A stretch of DNA of 50,930 nt from Mycolicibacterium sp. (GCF_016462545.1 NZ_JAEMTA010000034.1:1-50930); one strand, 5' to 3'; shown: positions 30,777-39,533, counted from the stretch's first letter. Notes: generated by a model not told the origin, from the letters alone. Program-made: numbers and translations.

Positions 30777-31610
30777 TCAACTTCCCAACTCGATCGGGGC
30801 GCCCACCAGGGAGCCGTATTCAGTCCAACTGCCGTCGTAGTTCTTGACGTTCGTGTGGCCGAGGAGTTCCTGCAGGACGAACCAGGTGTGCGACGAACGC
30901 TCACCGATCCGGCAGTAGGCGATGGTCTCCTTGGAGCCGTCCAAGCCCGCGTCGGCGTAAATCTTCTCGAGGTCGGCATCGGACTTGAAGGTGCCGTCCT
31001 CGTTGGCCGCCCTGCTCCACGGCACGTTGATCGCGCTGGGGATGTGGCCGGCCCGCTGGCTCTGTTCCTGCGGCAGATGCGCCGGCGCCAGGATCTTGCC
31101 CGAGAACTCGTCGGGGGAGCGGACGTCGACCAGGTTCTTGGTGCCGATGGCAGCGATGACCTCGTCACGGAAGGCTCGGATCGCGGTATTCGGCGCAGCG
31201 GCGGAGTAGGACGTAGACGGTCGGTTCACCGTCTCCGCGCTGAGCGGACGGCCGTCGAGTTCCCACTTCTTGCGGCCACCGTCGAGCAGCTTGACGTCCT
31301 GGTGGCCGTACAGCTTGAAGTACCAGTAGGCGTAGGCGGCGAACCAGTTGTTGTTGCCGCCGTAGAGGACGACGGTGTCGTCGTTGCCGATGCCCTTCTC
31401 GGAGAGCAGCTTGGAGAACTGCTGCTGGTCGACGAAGTCGCGCTTGACCGGATCCTGCAGGTCATCGCGCCAGTCGAGCTTCACCGCGCCTGCGAGGTGT
31501 CCACCGTCGTAGGCGCTGGCGTCCTCGTCGACCTCGACGAAGACGACGCCTGCCGCGTCGAGATTGCTCTCGGCCCAGTCAGCAGTGACCAGGACGTCGG
31601 AGCGTGCCAT
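30777..31610 (-). CDS. cysA2: Thiosulfate sulfurtransferase (rhodanese)
   Basis: A 277-residue two-domain rhodanese. The N-terminal domain is inactive (VLYGGNNNWFAAY). The C-terminal domain has catalytic Cys233 in AYCRIGERSSHTW. It transfers sulfane sulfur from thiosulfate to a thiophilic acceptor. Length equals M. tuberculosis CysA2 as I remember it. ATG at 31610; the longer open frame crosses the DUF4395 gene. Member of the DUF4395-cysA2-sseC2 operon preceded by the Cys-rich leader ORF. Confidence 0.93.
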   Translation of the reverse strand: MARSDVLVTADWAESNLDAAGVVFVEVDEDASAYDGGHLAGAVKLDWRDDLQDPVKRDFVDQQQFSKLLSEKGIGNDDTVVLYGGNNNWFAAYAYWYFKLYGHQDVKLLDGGRKKWELDGRPLSAETVNRPSTSYSAAAPNTAIRAFRDEVIAAIGTKNLVDVRSPDEFSGKILAPAHLPQEQSQRAGHIPSAINVPWSRAANEDGTFKSDADLEKIYADAGLDGSKETIAYCRIGERSSHTWFVLQELLGHTNVKNYDGSWTEYGSLVGAPIELGS

Positions 31611-31645
31611 GGATGAAATCCCTTCGATCAGTTCGGGTTCGGCGT

Positions 31646-32110
31646 TCAGGCCGGGTTGGGTGTGTTGCGGAAACGAGCGACGAGCGGATAGAGCTGGCAG
31701 CCGAGGCAGATGCCGAAGGCCGCGTTGAGGAAGGCGGCGATCAAGGCGAACGCCGTGAGGACGAGGCCCAGCGTCACCAGACCGGTGGCGAAGCCGATGG
31801 TTCCGACGGCGGCGAAGACGAAGCCCACCAACTGAGCGAACTTCAACGGTGCGACGGGTTCCTTCTCCGTCACCGGGGCCAGCCGGGGCGCGACGACGGC
31901 GGCGAACACGCGACCGTATGGATGCCGCCGCGGGCCGCCGATGGCTCCGATCGCGAAGATGACGGCCTGCACCCCGAGTATCACGGCAGCGGCCGTCGCG
32001 CTGAATGCCGACACGATGAGGGTGGCCACGATGACCGCAGTGGTAACCCACGCGGTGAAGCGCGGACCCCGAACGTCGACCTGGTCTGATCCGTTGGTCT
32101 GGTGGGACAT
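31646..32110 (-). CDS. DUF4395 membrane protein
   Basis: A 154-residue integral membrane protein with about four hydrophobic helices (WVTTAVIVATLIVSAF, AVILGVQAVIFAIGAIGG, LVGFVFAAVGTIGFATGLVTLGLVLTAFALIAAFLN) and a Cys pair in GICLGCQLYPLVARF. This matches DUF4395, often next to thioredoxin or sulfurtransferase genes. The CxxC-like pair at the membrane may be redox-active or bind sulfur species. ATG at 32110 is used because AGGAG lies 7 nt upstream. First structural gene after the regulatory ORF. Confidence 0.85.
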   Translation of the reverse strand: MSHQTNGSDQVDVRGPRFTAWVTTAVIVATLIVSAFSATAAAVILGVQAVIFAIGAIGGPRRHPYGRVFAAVVAPRLAPVTEKEPVAPLKFAQLVGFVFAAVGTIGFATGLVTLGLVLTAFALIAAFLNAAFGICLGCQLYPLVARFRNTPNPA

Positions 32111-32174
32111 GAAGTACTCCTGCTGTTGTCTCGACACTGGGCGTGGGCATGCCAGAACGGCTGCTCCGAGGGCG

Positions 32175-32189
32175 GCGCGAGATACGCGC
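32175..32189 (-). promoter_or_regulatory. Hairpin just 3' of the Cys-rich leader ORF
   Basis: GCGCG (32175-32179) and CGCGC (32185-32189) form a small hairpin starting 6 nt after the leader ORF stop. A GAGCAGCC sequence occurs on both sides of it in the leader. It could take part in attenuation or in masking the DUF4395 ribosome binding site. Confidence 0.4.
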
Positions 32190-32195
32190 GGCTGC

Positions 32196-32288
32196 TCAGC
32201 AGCTACGACAACGACAACAAGATCCCGCGACGCGGCACAGGTCTACTGCGCGGCGCTTGATGAGCACGAGCTCGTCGCGGGTGGACAC
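32196..32288 (-). CDS. Polycysteine leaderless leader peptide (cysteine attenuator)
   Basis: A 30-codon ORF, MSTRDELVLIKRRAVDLCRV followed by AGSCCRCRSC, with Cys at 18, 24, 25, 27 and 30. TAGCAT (32296-32301, minus strand) ends 7 nt before the GTG, so translation begins at the RNA 5' end. Leaderless ORFs with clustered Cys codons upstream of sulfur operons are known in mycobacteria as cysteine-responsive attenuators. When Cys-tRNA is scarce, ribosomes stall in the Cys run and the downstream genes are switched on. Here the regulated operon is DUF4395-cysA2-sseC2. Confidence 0.8.
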   Translation of the reverse strand: MSTRDELVLIKRRAVDLCRVAGSCCRCRSC

Positions 32289-32317
32289 GCGGGACATGCT
32301 ACCCAAAGACATGGCCG

Positions 32318-32743
32318 TCAGGCCAATAGCGGTTCGAGAGCCGACCGCAGGTCAGCGGCCTTGGGCACACCCGAGGATCGGTACCGCTGCTTGCCAACAC
32401 CGTCGAAGATGAACGTGGTCGGCAACGACATCACCGAAAGCGCCCGGGCGGCGGACGGATTGGCGTCCATGTCGATCTCGAGGTGGCCGACGCCGGGCAA
32501 CTCGGCGCACACGTCGTCGACGACCCGTCGCACTCCTGCGCAGGGACCGCACCACTCGGCGCTGAAGTGCACGATCGCGGGTCGGCCCGCGGGCAGTTCC
32601 AGCCCGGGGATCTCGGGGCCGACGGTGGGTCCCTCGGTGGTGCGGAGCACGCCCTGGCGCTTCGTGATGACGCGCCCGACGACGAACGCCACGACCAGCG
32701 CGCCCACGAGCACCCCGGCCACGACTGGCAAGGAGGAACTCAC
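32318..32743 (-). CDS. Membrane-anchored thioredoxin-like protein
   Basis: A 141-residue protein with one N-terminal helix (VAGVLVGALVVAFVVG, residues ~8-23) and a thioredoxin domain with active site WCGPC at 64-68 and the cis-Pro segment MSLPTTFIF. It should face the periplasm as a thiol-disulfide oxidoreductase or reductant. GTG at 32743 is preferred to a TTG eight codons earlier. It lies between lmeA and the Cys-controlled sulfur operon; the latter has a separate promoter just after this gene. Confidence 0.88.
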   Translation of the reverse strand: MSSSLPVVAGVLVGALVVAFVVGRVITKRQGVLRTTEGPTVGPEIPGLELPAGRPAIVHFSAEWCGPCAGVRRVVDDVCAELPGVGHLEIDMDANPSAARALSVMSLPTTFIFDGVGKQRYRSSGVPKAADLRSALEPLLA

Positions 32744-32771
32744 CGGTGCCCCCCGTTCTCCGCGCAACCGC

Positions 32772-33569
32772 TCATCTCTGTCTGAACCCGTCGAGGTCGA
32801 TGGTTAATCCCGTGGTGATGCCCTCGATGATGATGTCGGAACCGCGGGCGCCCTCCGTGGTCGGCTTGATCGCGAACGGCAGCTTCATCCCCGGCATCTT
32901 CGCGCCGAAGGCGGCGAGGACGGCTGCCCTCTTCTCGTCCGGCACCGACTGGTCGGCCGTGCCCGCCCCGGTGAGGACGCCGGTGGCGGTGAAGACGAGC
33001 GTGGTGTCGTCGTTCTGCGCCGTCGACAGGTCGACCGAGACACTCACCCGCTTGTCGAAACCCGCGGCGGTGGGGGTGCCCGTGAACACCAGGCCCTTGC
33101 TCTCCGAGATGCCCGATTCGGTCGTCCCCCCCGTGGCGTCGTTGGTCTCCTTGGGAGGCGCTTCGACGAGCAGGTCCTTGACCCCCATGAAGCGACCGAC
33201 GTGCGTCGAGTCGACGATGATGCGGCTCTCCAGCTTGCCGACCGGAAGGGTGGCTCCCGGGGTGATCAGCCAGGACGTCGCGGACAGGTCGACGGAGTGC
33301 AGGGTCGCCTCGAGTGAGACCTTCCCCACGACGGGATGGTCGACACCGCCCGCCCTGATCTCCACCTCCCGGAACCTGTGGCCGGTGGCCTGCGTGATGA
33401 ACGGAAACCCGAGGATGCCCACCCACGGATCGAAGGGCAGCTCGTTGGCCGCGCGCACGCTGCGGGCCCAGCGGAACTCGGCGTAGATGGCGGCGCCGAA
33501 GTCGGTGCCGATGGTGCCGACGGCCAACGTCGTCACGGTGGCGACGAGTCCGATCAGCAGCTTGCGCAC
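32772..33569 (-). CDS. lmeA: Lipomannan elongation factor LmeA
   Basis: A 265-residue secreted or anchored protein. The N-terminus VRKLLIGLVATVTTLAVGTIG is a signal/anchor, followed by a DUF2993 lipid-binding domain (FRWARSVRAANELPFDPWVGILGFPFITQ). LmeA supports elongation of lipomannan at the mycobacterial plasma membrane and binds phosphoinositides in studied species. GTG at 33569 gives a normal signal sequence; CAGAAT lies 6 nt upstream as a possible -10. Thioredoxin follows by 28 bp. Confidence 0.85.
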   Translation of the reverse strand: MRKLLIGLVATVTTLAVGTIGTDFGAAIYAEFRWARSVRAANELPFDPWVGILGFPFITQATGHRFREVEIRAGGVDHPVVGKVSLEATLHSVDLSATSWLITPGATLPVGKLESRIIVDSTHVGRFMGVKDLLVEAPPKETNDATGGTTESGISESKGLVFTGTPTAAGFDKRVSVSVDLSTAQNDDTTLVFTATGVLTGAGTADQSVPDEKRAAVLAAFGAKMPGMKLPFAIKPTTEGARGSDIIIEGITTGLTIDLDGFRQR

Positions 33570-33755
33570 CCCGACATTCTGGCCTACGCAGATCGCGCAC
33601 CAACGCTCAGCGCGGCTAATCCGCAGGTTGCACGCTATCGTTATGCCAGCGTTGGCCGGTAACGGCGGCGTGTCAGCCATGAATCTGGGGGATTGCCCGG
33701 ACTTGTCGATGTAGATGACGTCGGGTGATCTTCCCGAAATGCGCTGGAGGACCCG

Positions 33756-34541
33756 TTGGATCTTTTGCTACTGACCGTCGACCCGCACCCCGAGTCGGTT
33801 CTGCCGTCGTTGGCGCTGCTGGCGCACAGCGTGCGCGCTGCGCCGGCCGAGGTGTCCTCGCTTCTCGAGGCGGGCAGCGCGGACGTGGCGATCGTCGACG
33901 CCCGAACCGATCTTGCTGCCGCCCGCGGACTGTGCCGCCTGCTGGGCACCACCGGCACGTCGGTGCCCGTCGTCGCCGTGGTGAACGAGGGCGGCCTGGT
34001 TGCCGTGAACGTCGAATGGGGCCTCGACGAGATTTTGCTGCCCAGTACCGGGCCCGCCGAGATCGACGCCAGGCTGCGGCTGCTGGTCGGGCGCCGCGGC
34101 GGGGCCGCCGACCAGGAAAGCGCGGGCAAGGTCAATCTCGGCGAACTGGTCATCGACGAGGGGACGTACACCGCCAGGCTTCGCGGTCGCCCGCTCGACC
34201 TCACGTACAAGGAATTCGAGCTACTCAAATATCTGGCGCAGCATGCGGGCCGGGTGTTCACGCGAGCGCAGCTTCTCCAAGAGGTGTGGGGCTACGACTT
34301 CTTCGGCGGCACCCGCACCGTGGACGTCCACGTGCGACGGCTCCGCGCCAAGCTCGGCCCCGAGTACGAGTCGCTGATCGGCACGGTCCGCAACGTCGGC
34401 TACAAGGCCGTGCGTCCCGCGCGTGGCCGCCCGCCCCTGCCCGAAACCGACCCGGGAGACGACTACGACGACGCCGATGCCTACGACCAGGACCCGGCGG
34501 GCTTCCCCGATGGGTTGGGCGACCCACTGCGCACCCAGTGA
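33756..34541 (+). CDS. glnR: OmpR-family orphan response regulator GlnR
   Basis: A 261-residue regulator. A receiver-like domain (1-115) lacks the normal acidic pocket at its start (MDLLLLTVDPHP), as in GlnR proteins that are not controlled by phosphorylation. A winged-helix domain follows (GELVIDEGTYTARLRGRPLDLTYKEFELLKYL, then WGYDFFGGTRTVDVHVRRLRAKLG). GlnR controls nitrogen assimilation genes. The start is TTG, supported by GGAGG at 33746-33750. The C-terminal ~35 residues are acidic and unstructured. The stop overlaps mshD. The gap 33570-33755 shows no further gene. Confidence 0.88.
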   Translation: MDLLLLTVDPHPESVLPSLALLAHSVRAAPAEVSSLLEAGSADVAIVDARTDLAAARGLCRLLGTTGTSVPVVAVVNEGGLVAVNVEWGLDEILLPSTGPAEIDARLRLLVGRRGGAADQESAGKVNLGELVIDEGTYTARLRGRPLDLTYKEFELLKYLAQHAGRVFTRAQLLQEVWGYDFFGGTRTVDVHVRRLRAKLGPEYESLIGTVRNVGYKAVRPARGRPPLPETDPGDDYDDADAYDQDPAGFPDGLGDPLRTQ

Positions 34542-35422
34542 CCGAAATCGATTGGTGGACAGCACTATCCGGCGCTGATCAGCGTCAGATAGCGGATCTC
34601 CTGGCCGCGGCGACCGCGGCCGACGGTACCGCGCCGGTCGGCGACCAGGTGCTGCGCGAGCTGCCCCACGATCGCACCGGACATCTCGTCGCCAACGTCG
34701 ACGACGTCGTCGTCGGCTACCTCAATCTGGTGCCCGCGGGAGATGACGCGCCCGCGATGGCCGAAGTCGTCGTGCACCCCGACGCCCGCCGGAAGGGCAT
34801 CGGGTCGGCGTTGATCCGCACCGGCCTGGCCAAGGGGGGACACGGCTCCCGCGTCTGGGCGCACGGCAACCTCGAACCTGCCAAGGCCACGGCCGCCGCG
34901 CTCGATCTGGTCTCGGCTCGCGAACTGCTGCAGATGCGCCGCTCGCTGCGTGACCTGCCCGCGGTCACGGTCTCCGACGGGATCCGGTTGCGGACCTACG
35001 CCGGGCCGAGTGACGACGCGGAGTTGCTCCGAGTCAACAACGCCGCCTTCTCGTGGCACCCGGAACAGGGCGGCTGGACCGACGCGGACGTCGCCGAGCG
35101 GCGCGCCGAATCGTGGTTCGACCCGGAGGGCCTCTTCCTGGCCTTCGACGCGGACACCGGTGCGCTGCTCGGGTTCCACTGGACGAAGGTGCACGGCCCG
35201 GCGCTCGGGGAGGTGTACGTCGTCGGCGTCGATCCGGGCGCCCAGGGCCGCGGCCTCGGGGCCACGCTGACACTCATGGGGCTGCACCATCTCGCGGACC
35301 GTCTGGGGGCCTCGGCGGACGTGACCCTTTACGTCGAAGCAAATAACTCAGCCGCCGTCAAGACGTACGAGAGGCTCGATTTCGGGGTTTTCAGCGCGGA
35401 CGTGGCGTACACCCGGCGTTAG
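34538..35422 (+). CDS. mshD: Mycothiol synthase
   Basis: A 294-residue enzyme with two GNAT domains that acetylates Cys-GlcN-Ins in the last step of mycothiol synthesis, using acetyl-CoA. The CoA-binding motifs are EVVVHPDARRKGIGSALI in domain 1 and VVGVDPGAQGRGLGATLT in domain 2, the latter being the active one in known enzymes. SWHPEQGGWTDADVAER is typical of MshD. The GTG overlaps the glnR stop by 4 bp. Its presence confirms an actinobacterial host. Confidence 0.95.
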   Translation: MTEIDWWTALSGADQRQIADLLAAATAADGTAPVGDQVLRELPHDRTGHLVANVDDVVVGYLNLVPAGDDAPAMAEVVVHPDARRKGIGSALIRTGLAKGGHGSRVWAHGNLEPAKATAAALDLVSARELLQMRRSLRDLPAVTVSDGIRLRTYAGPSDDAELLRVNNAAFSWHPEQGGWTDADVAERRAESWFDPEGLFLAFDADTGALLGFHWTKVHGPALGEVYVVGVDPGAQGRGLGATLTLMGLHHLADRLGASADVTLYVEANNSAAVKTYERLDFGVFSADVAYTRR

Positions 35423-35449
35423 CCCCTCAGCTGTGAAATCACTGAGCCT

Positions 35450-35504
35450 GTTCACCGCTCGTTCATCTTTCGTCAGCGATCCGTCCACCAGCGCCGCATA
35501 CGTT
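35450..35504 (+). promoter_or_regulatory. PHO box and -10 of the pst operon
   Basis: GTTCACC (35450-35456), GTTCATC (35461-35467) and a weaker GTCAGCG (35472-35478) are 11 bp apart, the form of a RegX3/PhoP binding site. TACGTT at 35499-35504 is a suitable -10, giving a leader of about 35 nt. Induction under phosphate starvation is expected. Confidence 0.75.
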
Positions 35505-35545
35505 GCCGTGGAGTCCTGAGACAGACAAAACCGAAAGTGGGATCA

Positions 35546-36670
35546 GTGAAGCTCAATCGCTTTGGCAAGGTACTCGGCACGAGCCTGTCGGCCGCGGCCC
35601 TCGTCACGATGACTGCCTGTGGCAGCGACAACAACTCCGGAACCACGTCGAGCGCCGCGTCGGGGTCGTCGTCGTCGTCCGCCGCCGCCGACTGCGGTGG
35701 CAAGGCCACCCTGACTGCCGAGGGCTCGACCGCACAGCAGAACGCGATCGCCGAGTTCAACAAGGCCTGGGGTCAGGTCTGCTCGGGCAAGTCCCTGTCC
35801 TACAACCCCACCGGTTCCGGCGCGGGCGTCACGCAGTTCATCGCCAAGCAGGTGGACTTCGCCGGTTCCGACTCCGCGTTGAAGGATGAGCAGGTTCAGC
35901 AGGCTGCGGATCGCTGCGGCGGAAACCCGGCATGGAACCTGCCGCTGGTGTTCGGTCCTGTCGCCATGGCCTACAACCTCGAAGGCGTCGACAAGCTGGT
36001 CGTGAACGCAGACGTGCTGGCCAAGATCTTCACCGGTGCGATCACCACGTGGAACGACCCGGCCATCGCCGCACTCAACAGCGGTGCCACGCTGCCGGAC
36101 ACCAAGATCACGCCGATCTACCGCTCGGATTCCTCGGGCACCACCGACAACTTCCAGAAGTACCTGACCGCCGCCGCTCCGGCGACGTGGACCAAGGGTG
36201 CCGGCAAGGAATTCCAGGGTGGCGCGGGCGAGGGTGCGCAGAAGTCCTCCGGCGTCGTGCAGGCCGTCCAGGCCACCCCCGGTGCCATCGGCTACGTCGA
36301 GAAGAGCCCCGCGAAGGCTGCGAACCTGCCGTTCGCGCAGATCGACAGCGGCGCCGGTGCCGTCGAACTGACGGATGAGACGACGGCGAAGGCTGTCGGC
36401 GACGCCAAGTTCAAGGCCGAAGGCATGGACCTCACGCTCGACCTCAATGCGCTGTACGCATCCAAGGAAGCCGGCGCCTACCCGCTGATGCTGGCCACCT
36501 ACGAGATCGTCTGCTCGAAGGGCTATGACGCCGACACCGCTGCCGCGGTGAAGTCGTTCCTCACGGTGTCGGCCAACCAGGGTCAGGCCAGCCTTTCCCA
36601 GGCCGGATTCGTCCCGCTGCCCGACAGCTTCAAGGAGCGCCTGCTCAAGTCCGTCAACGCAATTGCATAG
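35546..36670 (+). CDS. pstS: Phosphate-binding lipoprotein PstS
   Basis: A 374-residue periplasmic phosphate receptor. The lipoprotein signal ends in the lipobox VTMTAC (Cys at ~25), followed by a Ser/Gly/Ala-rich linker. LTAEGSTAQQNAI, YNPTGSGAGVTQF, FAGSD and IYRSDSSGTTDNF are the phosphate-contacting segments. GTG at 35546 is preferred over one three codons upstream because it gives a standard signal peptide. First gene of pstSCAB, downstream of the PHO box. Confidence 0.95.
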   Translation: MKLNRFGKVLGTSLSAAALVTMTACGSDNNSGTTSSAASGSSSSSAAADCGGKATLTAEGSTAQQNAIAEFNKAWGQVCSGKSLSYNPTGSGAGVTQFIAKQVDFAGSDSALKDEQVQQAADRCGGNPAWNLPLVFGPVAMAYNLEGVDKLVVNADVLAKIFTGAITTWNDPAIAALNSGATLPDTKITPIYRSDSSGTTDNFQKYLTAAAPATWTKGAGKEFQGGAGEGAQKSSGVVQAVQATPGAIGYVEKSPAKAANLPFAQIDSGAGAVELTDETTAKAVGDAKFKAEGMDLTLDLNALYASKEAGAYPLMLATYEIVCSKGYDADTAAAVKSFLTVSANQGQASLSQAGFVPLPDSFKERLLKSVNAIA

Positions 36671-36718
36671 TTGGCTGGCATACCGCCACCGACGCGGTGA
36701 GGATGGGTTCTGGAACCA

Positions 36719-37768
36719 ATGACCGACCACGGGATGACAGTGACGACACCGAACCCAACCGGTGCGGGGTCGGGCGAAGTGATCGCTTCGCCCTTCCCCG
36801 CTCCGGAACCCATCTCCACCAACCCCTCGAAGGGCGCCGCAGTGCGCCTGGGGGACCGGATCTTCGGCGGCCTCGCCAAGGGTGCGGGCATCCTGATCGT
36901 CGTTCTCATCGCGGCGATCGGTGTGTTCCTGCTCATGCGTGCGATTCCGGCGTTGACCCGCAACGAGGCGAATTTCTTCACCTACGGCGGCAACTGGGTC
37001 ACCACGGACACGTCGGCGATGCAGTTCGGCATCCTCGACCTGATCCAGGTGACCGTCTTCGTCTCGGTGTTCGCCCTGGTGCTGGCGATGCCGATCGCTC
37101 TCGGCATCGCGATCTTCCTGACGCAATATTCCCCCCGGCGCCTGGCCGGGCCGCTGGCGTACATCGTCGACCTGTTGGCCGCGGTGCCGTCGATCGTCTA
37201 CGGGGTCTGGGGGCTGTACGTGCTCGCGCCCGTGCTCAAGCCCTTCGCGCTGTGGCTGAACTCGAACCTTGACTGGCTGTTCCTGTTCAAGACGGGTACG
37301 GCGTCGGTCGCGGGCGGCGGCACCATCTTCACCGCGGGCATCGTGCTGGCCGTCATGATCCTGCCGATCATCACTGCCGTCGCACGTGAGGTGTTCATCC
37401 AGACGCCTCGGGGTCAGATCGAAGCGGCGCTGGCCCTCGGCGCCACTCGCTGGGAGGTCGTCAGGACGACGGTGCTGCCGTTCGGTCTGTCGGGTTACAT
37501 CAGCGGCGCGATGCTCGGCCTCGGTCGCGCGCTCGGTGAGACGATCGCATTGCTGATCATCCTGCGCGGCACCCAGACGGCGTTCGGATGGTCGCTCTTC
37601 GACGGCGGCTACACCTTCGCCAGCAAGATTGCTTCCGCGGCAAGCGAATTCAACGATCAGTACAAGGCGGGTGCCTACATTGCGGCCGGCCTGGTGCTGT
37701 TCATCCTCACGTTCGTGGTGAACTCGTTGGCCCGCGCCGCGGTCGCCGGAAGGGGCGCAAAGTCATGA
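36719..37768 (+). CDS. pstC: Phosphate ABC transporter permease PstC
   Basis: A 349-residue inner-membrane permease with about six transmembrane helices after a ~50-residue soluble N-terminus. The coupling-helix motif that contacts PstB is seen as EAALALGATRWEVVRTTVLP, and GLGRALGETIALLIIL is conserved. Its stop overlaps the pstA ATG by 4 bp. With PstA it forms the phosphate channel. Confidence 0.95.
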   Translation: MTDHGMTVTTPNPTGAGSGEVIASPFPAPEPISTNPSKGAAVRLGDRIFGGLAKGAGILIVVLIAAIGVFLLMRAIPALTRNEANFFTYGGNWVTTDTSAMQFGILDLIQVTVFVSVFALVLAMPIALGIAIFLTQYSPRRLAGPLAYIVDLLAAVPSIVYGVWGLYVLAPVLKPFALWLNSNLDWLFLFKTGTASVAGGGTIFTAGIVLAVMILPIITAVAREVFIQTPRGQIEAALALGATRWEVVRTTVLPFGLSGYISGAMLGLGRALGETIALLIILRGTQTAFGWSLFDGGYTFASKIASAASEFNDQYKAGAYIAAGLVLFILTFVVNSLARAAVAGRGAKS

Positions 37769-38679
37769 CCGCCACACTCGACCATCCGGTCAAGGCGCCC
37801 ACCTTCCAGGGCGTGAGCGCTCGTCGCAAACTGACCAACACCGCTGCCACCGTGCTGGTCTCGGCCTCAGTGCTGGTGGCCTTGGTTCCACTGATCTGGG
37901 TCCTGTACTCGGTGATCAGCAAGGGCCTCGCCGCGGTCACCGCCCCGACGTGGTTCACCAACTCGCAGGCCGGAACCACCGCGTTCTCGGTGGGCGGCGG
38001 CGTGTATCACGCCGTCATGGGCACGCTGCTGCAAGGTGTGGTCTGCTCCATCATCTCGATCCCCATCGGCGTGATGGTCGCGGTGTATCTCGTCGAATAC
38101 GGCGGTGGAACGCGACTGGGCCGGATCACGACGTTCATGGTCGACATCCTCACCGGTGTGCCGTCGATCGTGGCCGCGTTGTTCATCTACGCGCTGTGGG
38201 TCGCGACGCTCGGGTTCGAGCGGTCGGGATTCGCCGTCTCGCTGGCACTCGTGCTGCTGATGATCCCGGTGATCGTCCGCGCCACCGAGGAGATGCTGCG
38301 CATCGTCCCGATGGATCTGCGCGAGGCGAGTTACGCACTGGGCGTACCGAAGTGGAAGACCATCGTCCGCATCGTCATCCCAACGGCGCTGTCGGGGATC
38401 GTGACCGGCATCATGCTGGCGCTGGCCCGCGTGATGGGCGAGACCGCACCGCTGTTGATCCTGGTGGGCTACGCGGCGTCGATCAACTTCGACATGTTCG
38501 GCGGCTTCATGGGCTCGCTGCCCGGCATGATGTACGACCAGATCTCGGCGGGCGCCGGCAGCAACCCGATCCCCACCGATCGGCTGTGGGGCGCCGCGCT
38601 GACGCTGGTTCTCCTGATCGCCATCCTCAACATCGCGGCGCGTCTCGTCGCAAAGCTGTTCTCCCCCAAGAAGATTTAG
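37765..38679 (+). CDS. pstA: Phosphate ABC transporter permease PstA
   Basis: A 304-residue permease with six transmembrane helices. The motif EASYALGVPKWKTIVRIVIP is the ATPase contact, and ARVMGETAPLLILVG follows. The ATG at 37765 lies in the ATGA overlap with pstC. Partner of PstC in the phosphate uptake channel. Confidence 0.95.
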   Translation: MTATLDHPVKAPTFQGVSARRKLTNTAATVLVSASVLVALVPLIWVLYSVISKGLAAVTAPTWFTNSQAGTTAFSVGGGVYHAVMGTLLQGVVCSIISIPIGVMVAVYLVEYGGGTRLGRITTFMVDILTGVPSIVAALFIYALWVATLGFERSGFAVSLALVLLMIPVIVRATEEMLRIVPMDLREASYALGVPKWKTIVRIVIPTALSGIVTGIMLALARVMGETAPLLILVGYAASINFDMFGGFMGSLPGMMYDQISAGAGSNPIPTDRLWGAALTLVLLIAILNIAARLVAKLFSPKKI

Positions 38680-38704
38680 TCAGTTAGCAGAAGCGGAGCT
38701 TCCC

Positions 38705-39481
38705 GTGGCCAAGCGCCTCGATCTCAAAGACGTCAACATCTATTACGGGTCCTTTCATGCGGTGGCCGACGTGGCGCTGTCGGTGCAGCCGCGCAGCGTG
38801 ACGGCGTTCATCGGCCCGTCGGGTTGCGGCAAGTCGACGGTGTTGCGCACCCTCAACCGGATGCACGAGGTCATCCCCGGCGCCCGCGTCGAAGGTTCGG
38901 TGTTGCTCGACGGGGAAGACATCTACGGTGCGGGTGTCGATCCGGTGGGCGTCCGAAAGACCATCGGTATGGTGTTCCAGCGGCCAAATCCGTTCCCCAC
39001 CATGTCGATTCGCGACAACGTGGTGGCTGGTCTGAAGCTGCAGGGTCGGCACGGCAAGAAGACCCTCGACGAGGTCGCCGAGCGCTCACTCAAGGGCGCC
39101 AACCTGTGGAACGAAGTCAAGGATCGCCTCGACAAGCCGGGTGGTGGACTGTCCGGTGGTCAGCAGCAGCGGCTCTGCATCGCGCGTGCCATCGCGGTGC
39201 AGCCCGACGTCCTGCTGATGGACGAGCCGTGCTCGGCGCTGGACCCGATCTCGACGCTTGCCATCGAGGACCTGATCTCGGAGTTGAAGCAGGACTTCAC
39301 GATCGTGATCGTCACGCACAACATGCAGCAGGCCGCCCGCGTCAGCGACCAGACCGCGTTCTTCAATCTGGAGGCGACGGGCAAGCCGGGCAAGTTGATC
39401 GAGATCGACGACACCGAGAAGATCTTCTCCAACCCGACGCAGAAGGCCACCGAGGACTACATCTCCGGTCGCTTCGGCTAG
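38705..39481 (+). CDS. pstB: Phosphate ABC transporter ATPase PstB (PhoT)
   Basis: A 258-residue ABC ATPase. Walker A GPSGCGKST is at residues 37-45, followed by the Q-loop VFQRPNPFP, signature LSGGQQQR, Walker B LLMDEP and the switch His in VTHNMQQA. It powers phosphate import through PstCA. The GTG has a modest GCGGAGC upstream. A strong hairpin begins four bases after the stop. Confidence 0.95.
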   Translation: MAKRLDLKDVNIYYGSFHAVADVALSVQPRSVTAFIGPSGCGKSTVLRTLNRMHEVIPGARVEGSVLLDGEDIYGAGVDPVGVRKTIGMVFQRPNPFPTMSIRDNVVAGLKLQGRHGKKTLDEVAERSLKGANLWNEVKDRLDKPGGGLSGGQQQRLCIARAIAVQPDVLLMDEPCSALDPISTLAIEDLISELKQDFTIVIVTHNMQQAARVSDQTAFFNLEATGKPGKLIEIDDTEKIFSNPTQKATEDYISGRFG

Positions 39482-39484
39482 AGC

Positions 39485-39532
39485 GATTTGGGTGTGCTCA
39501 CGGCGGTCACCGCCGGTGAGCACACCCAAATC
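39485..39532. terminator. Bidirectional hairpin terminator between pstB and oxidoreductase gene
   Basis: GATTTGGGTGTGCTCAC (39485-39501) and GTGAGCACACCCAAATC (39516-39532) are perfect 17-bp arms. The inner GGCGGT/ACCGCC adds six more pairs with only a bulged G. It separates the convergent pstB and oxidoreductase genes. The ends GATTTG/CAAATC recall repeats A and B near 1.7 and 2.6 kb. Confidence 0.85.
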
Positions 39533-39533
39533 C

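Noticed and set aside
35640..35690. tcgtcgtcg run in pstS
   Set aside because: Encodes the Ser-rich lipoprotein linker; normal for PstS.
35543..37126. 527-codon antisense open frame opposite pstS-pstC
   Set aside because: It crosses two well-supported genes and shows no domain; typical mirror ORF in GC-rich DNA.
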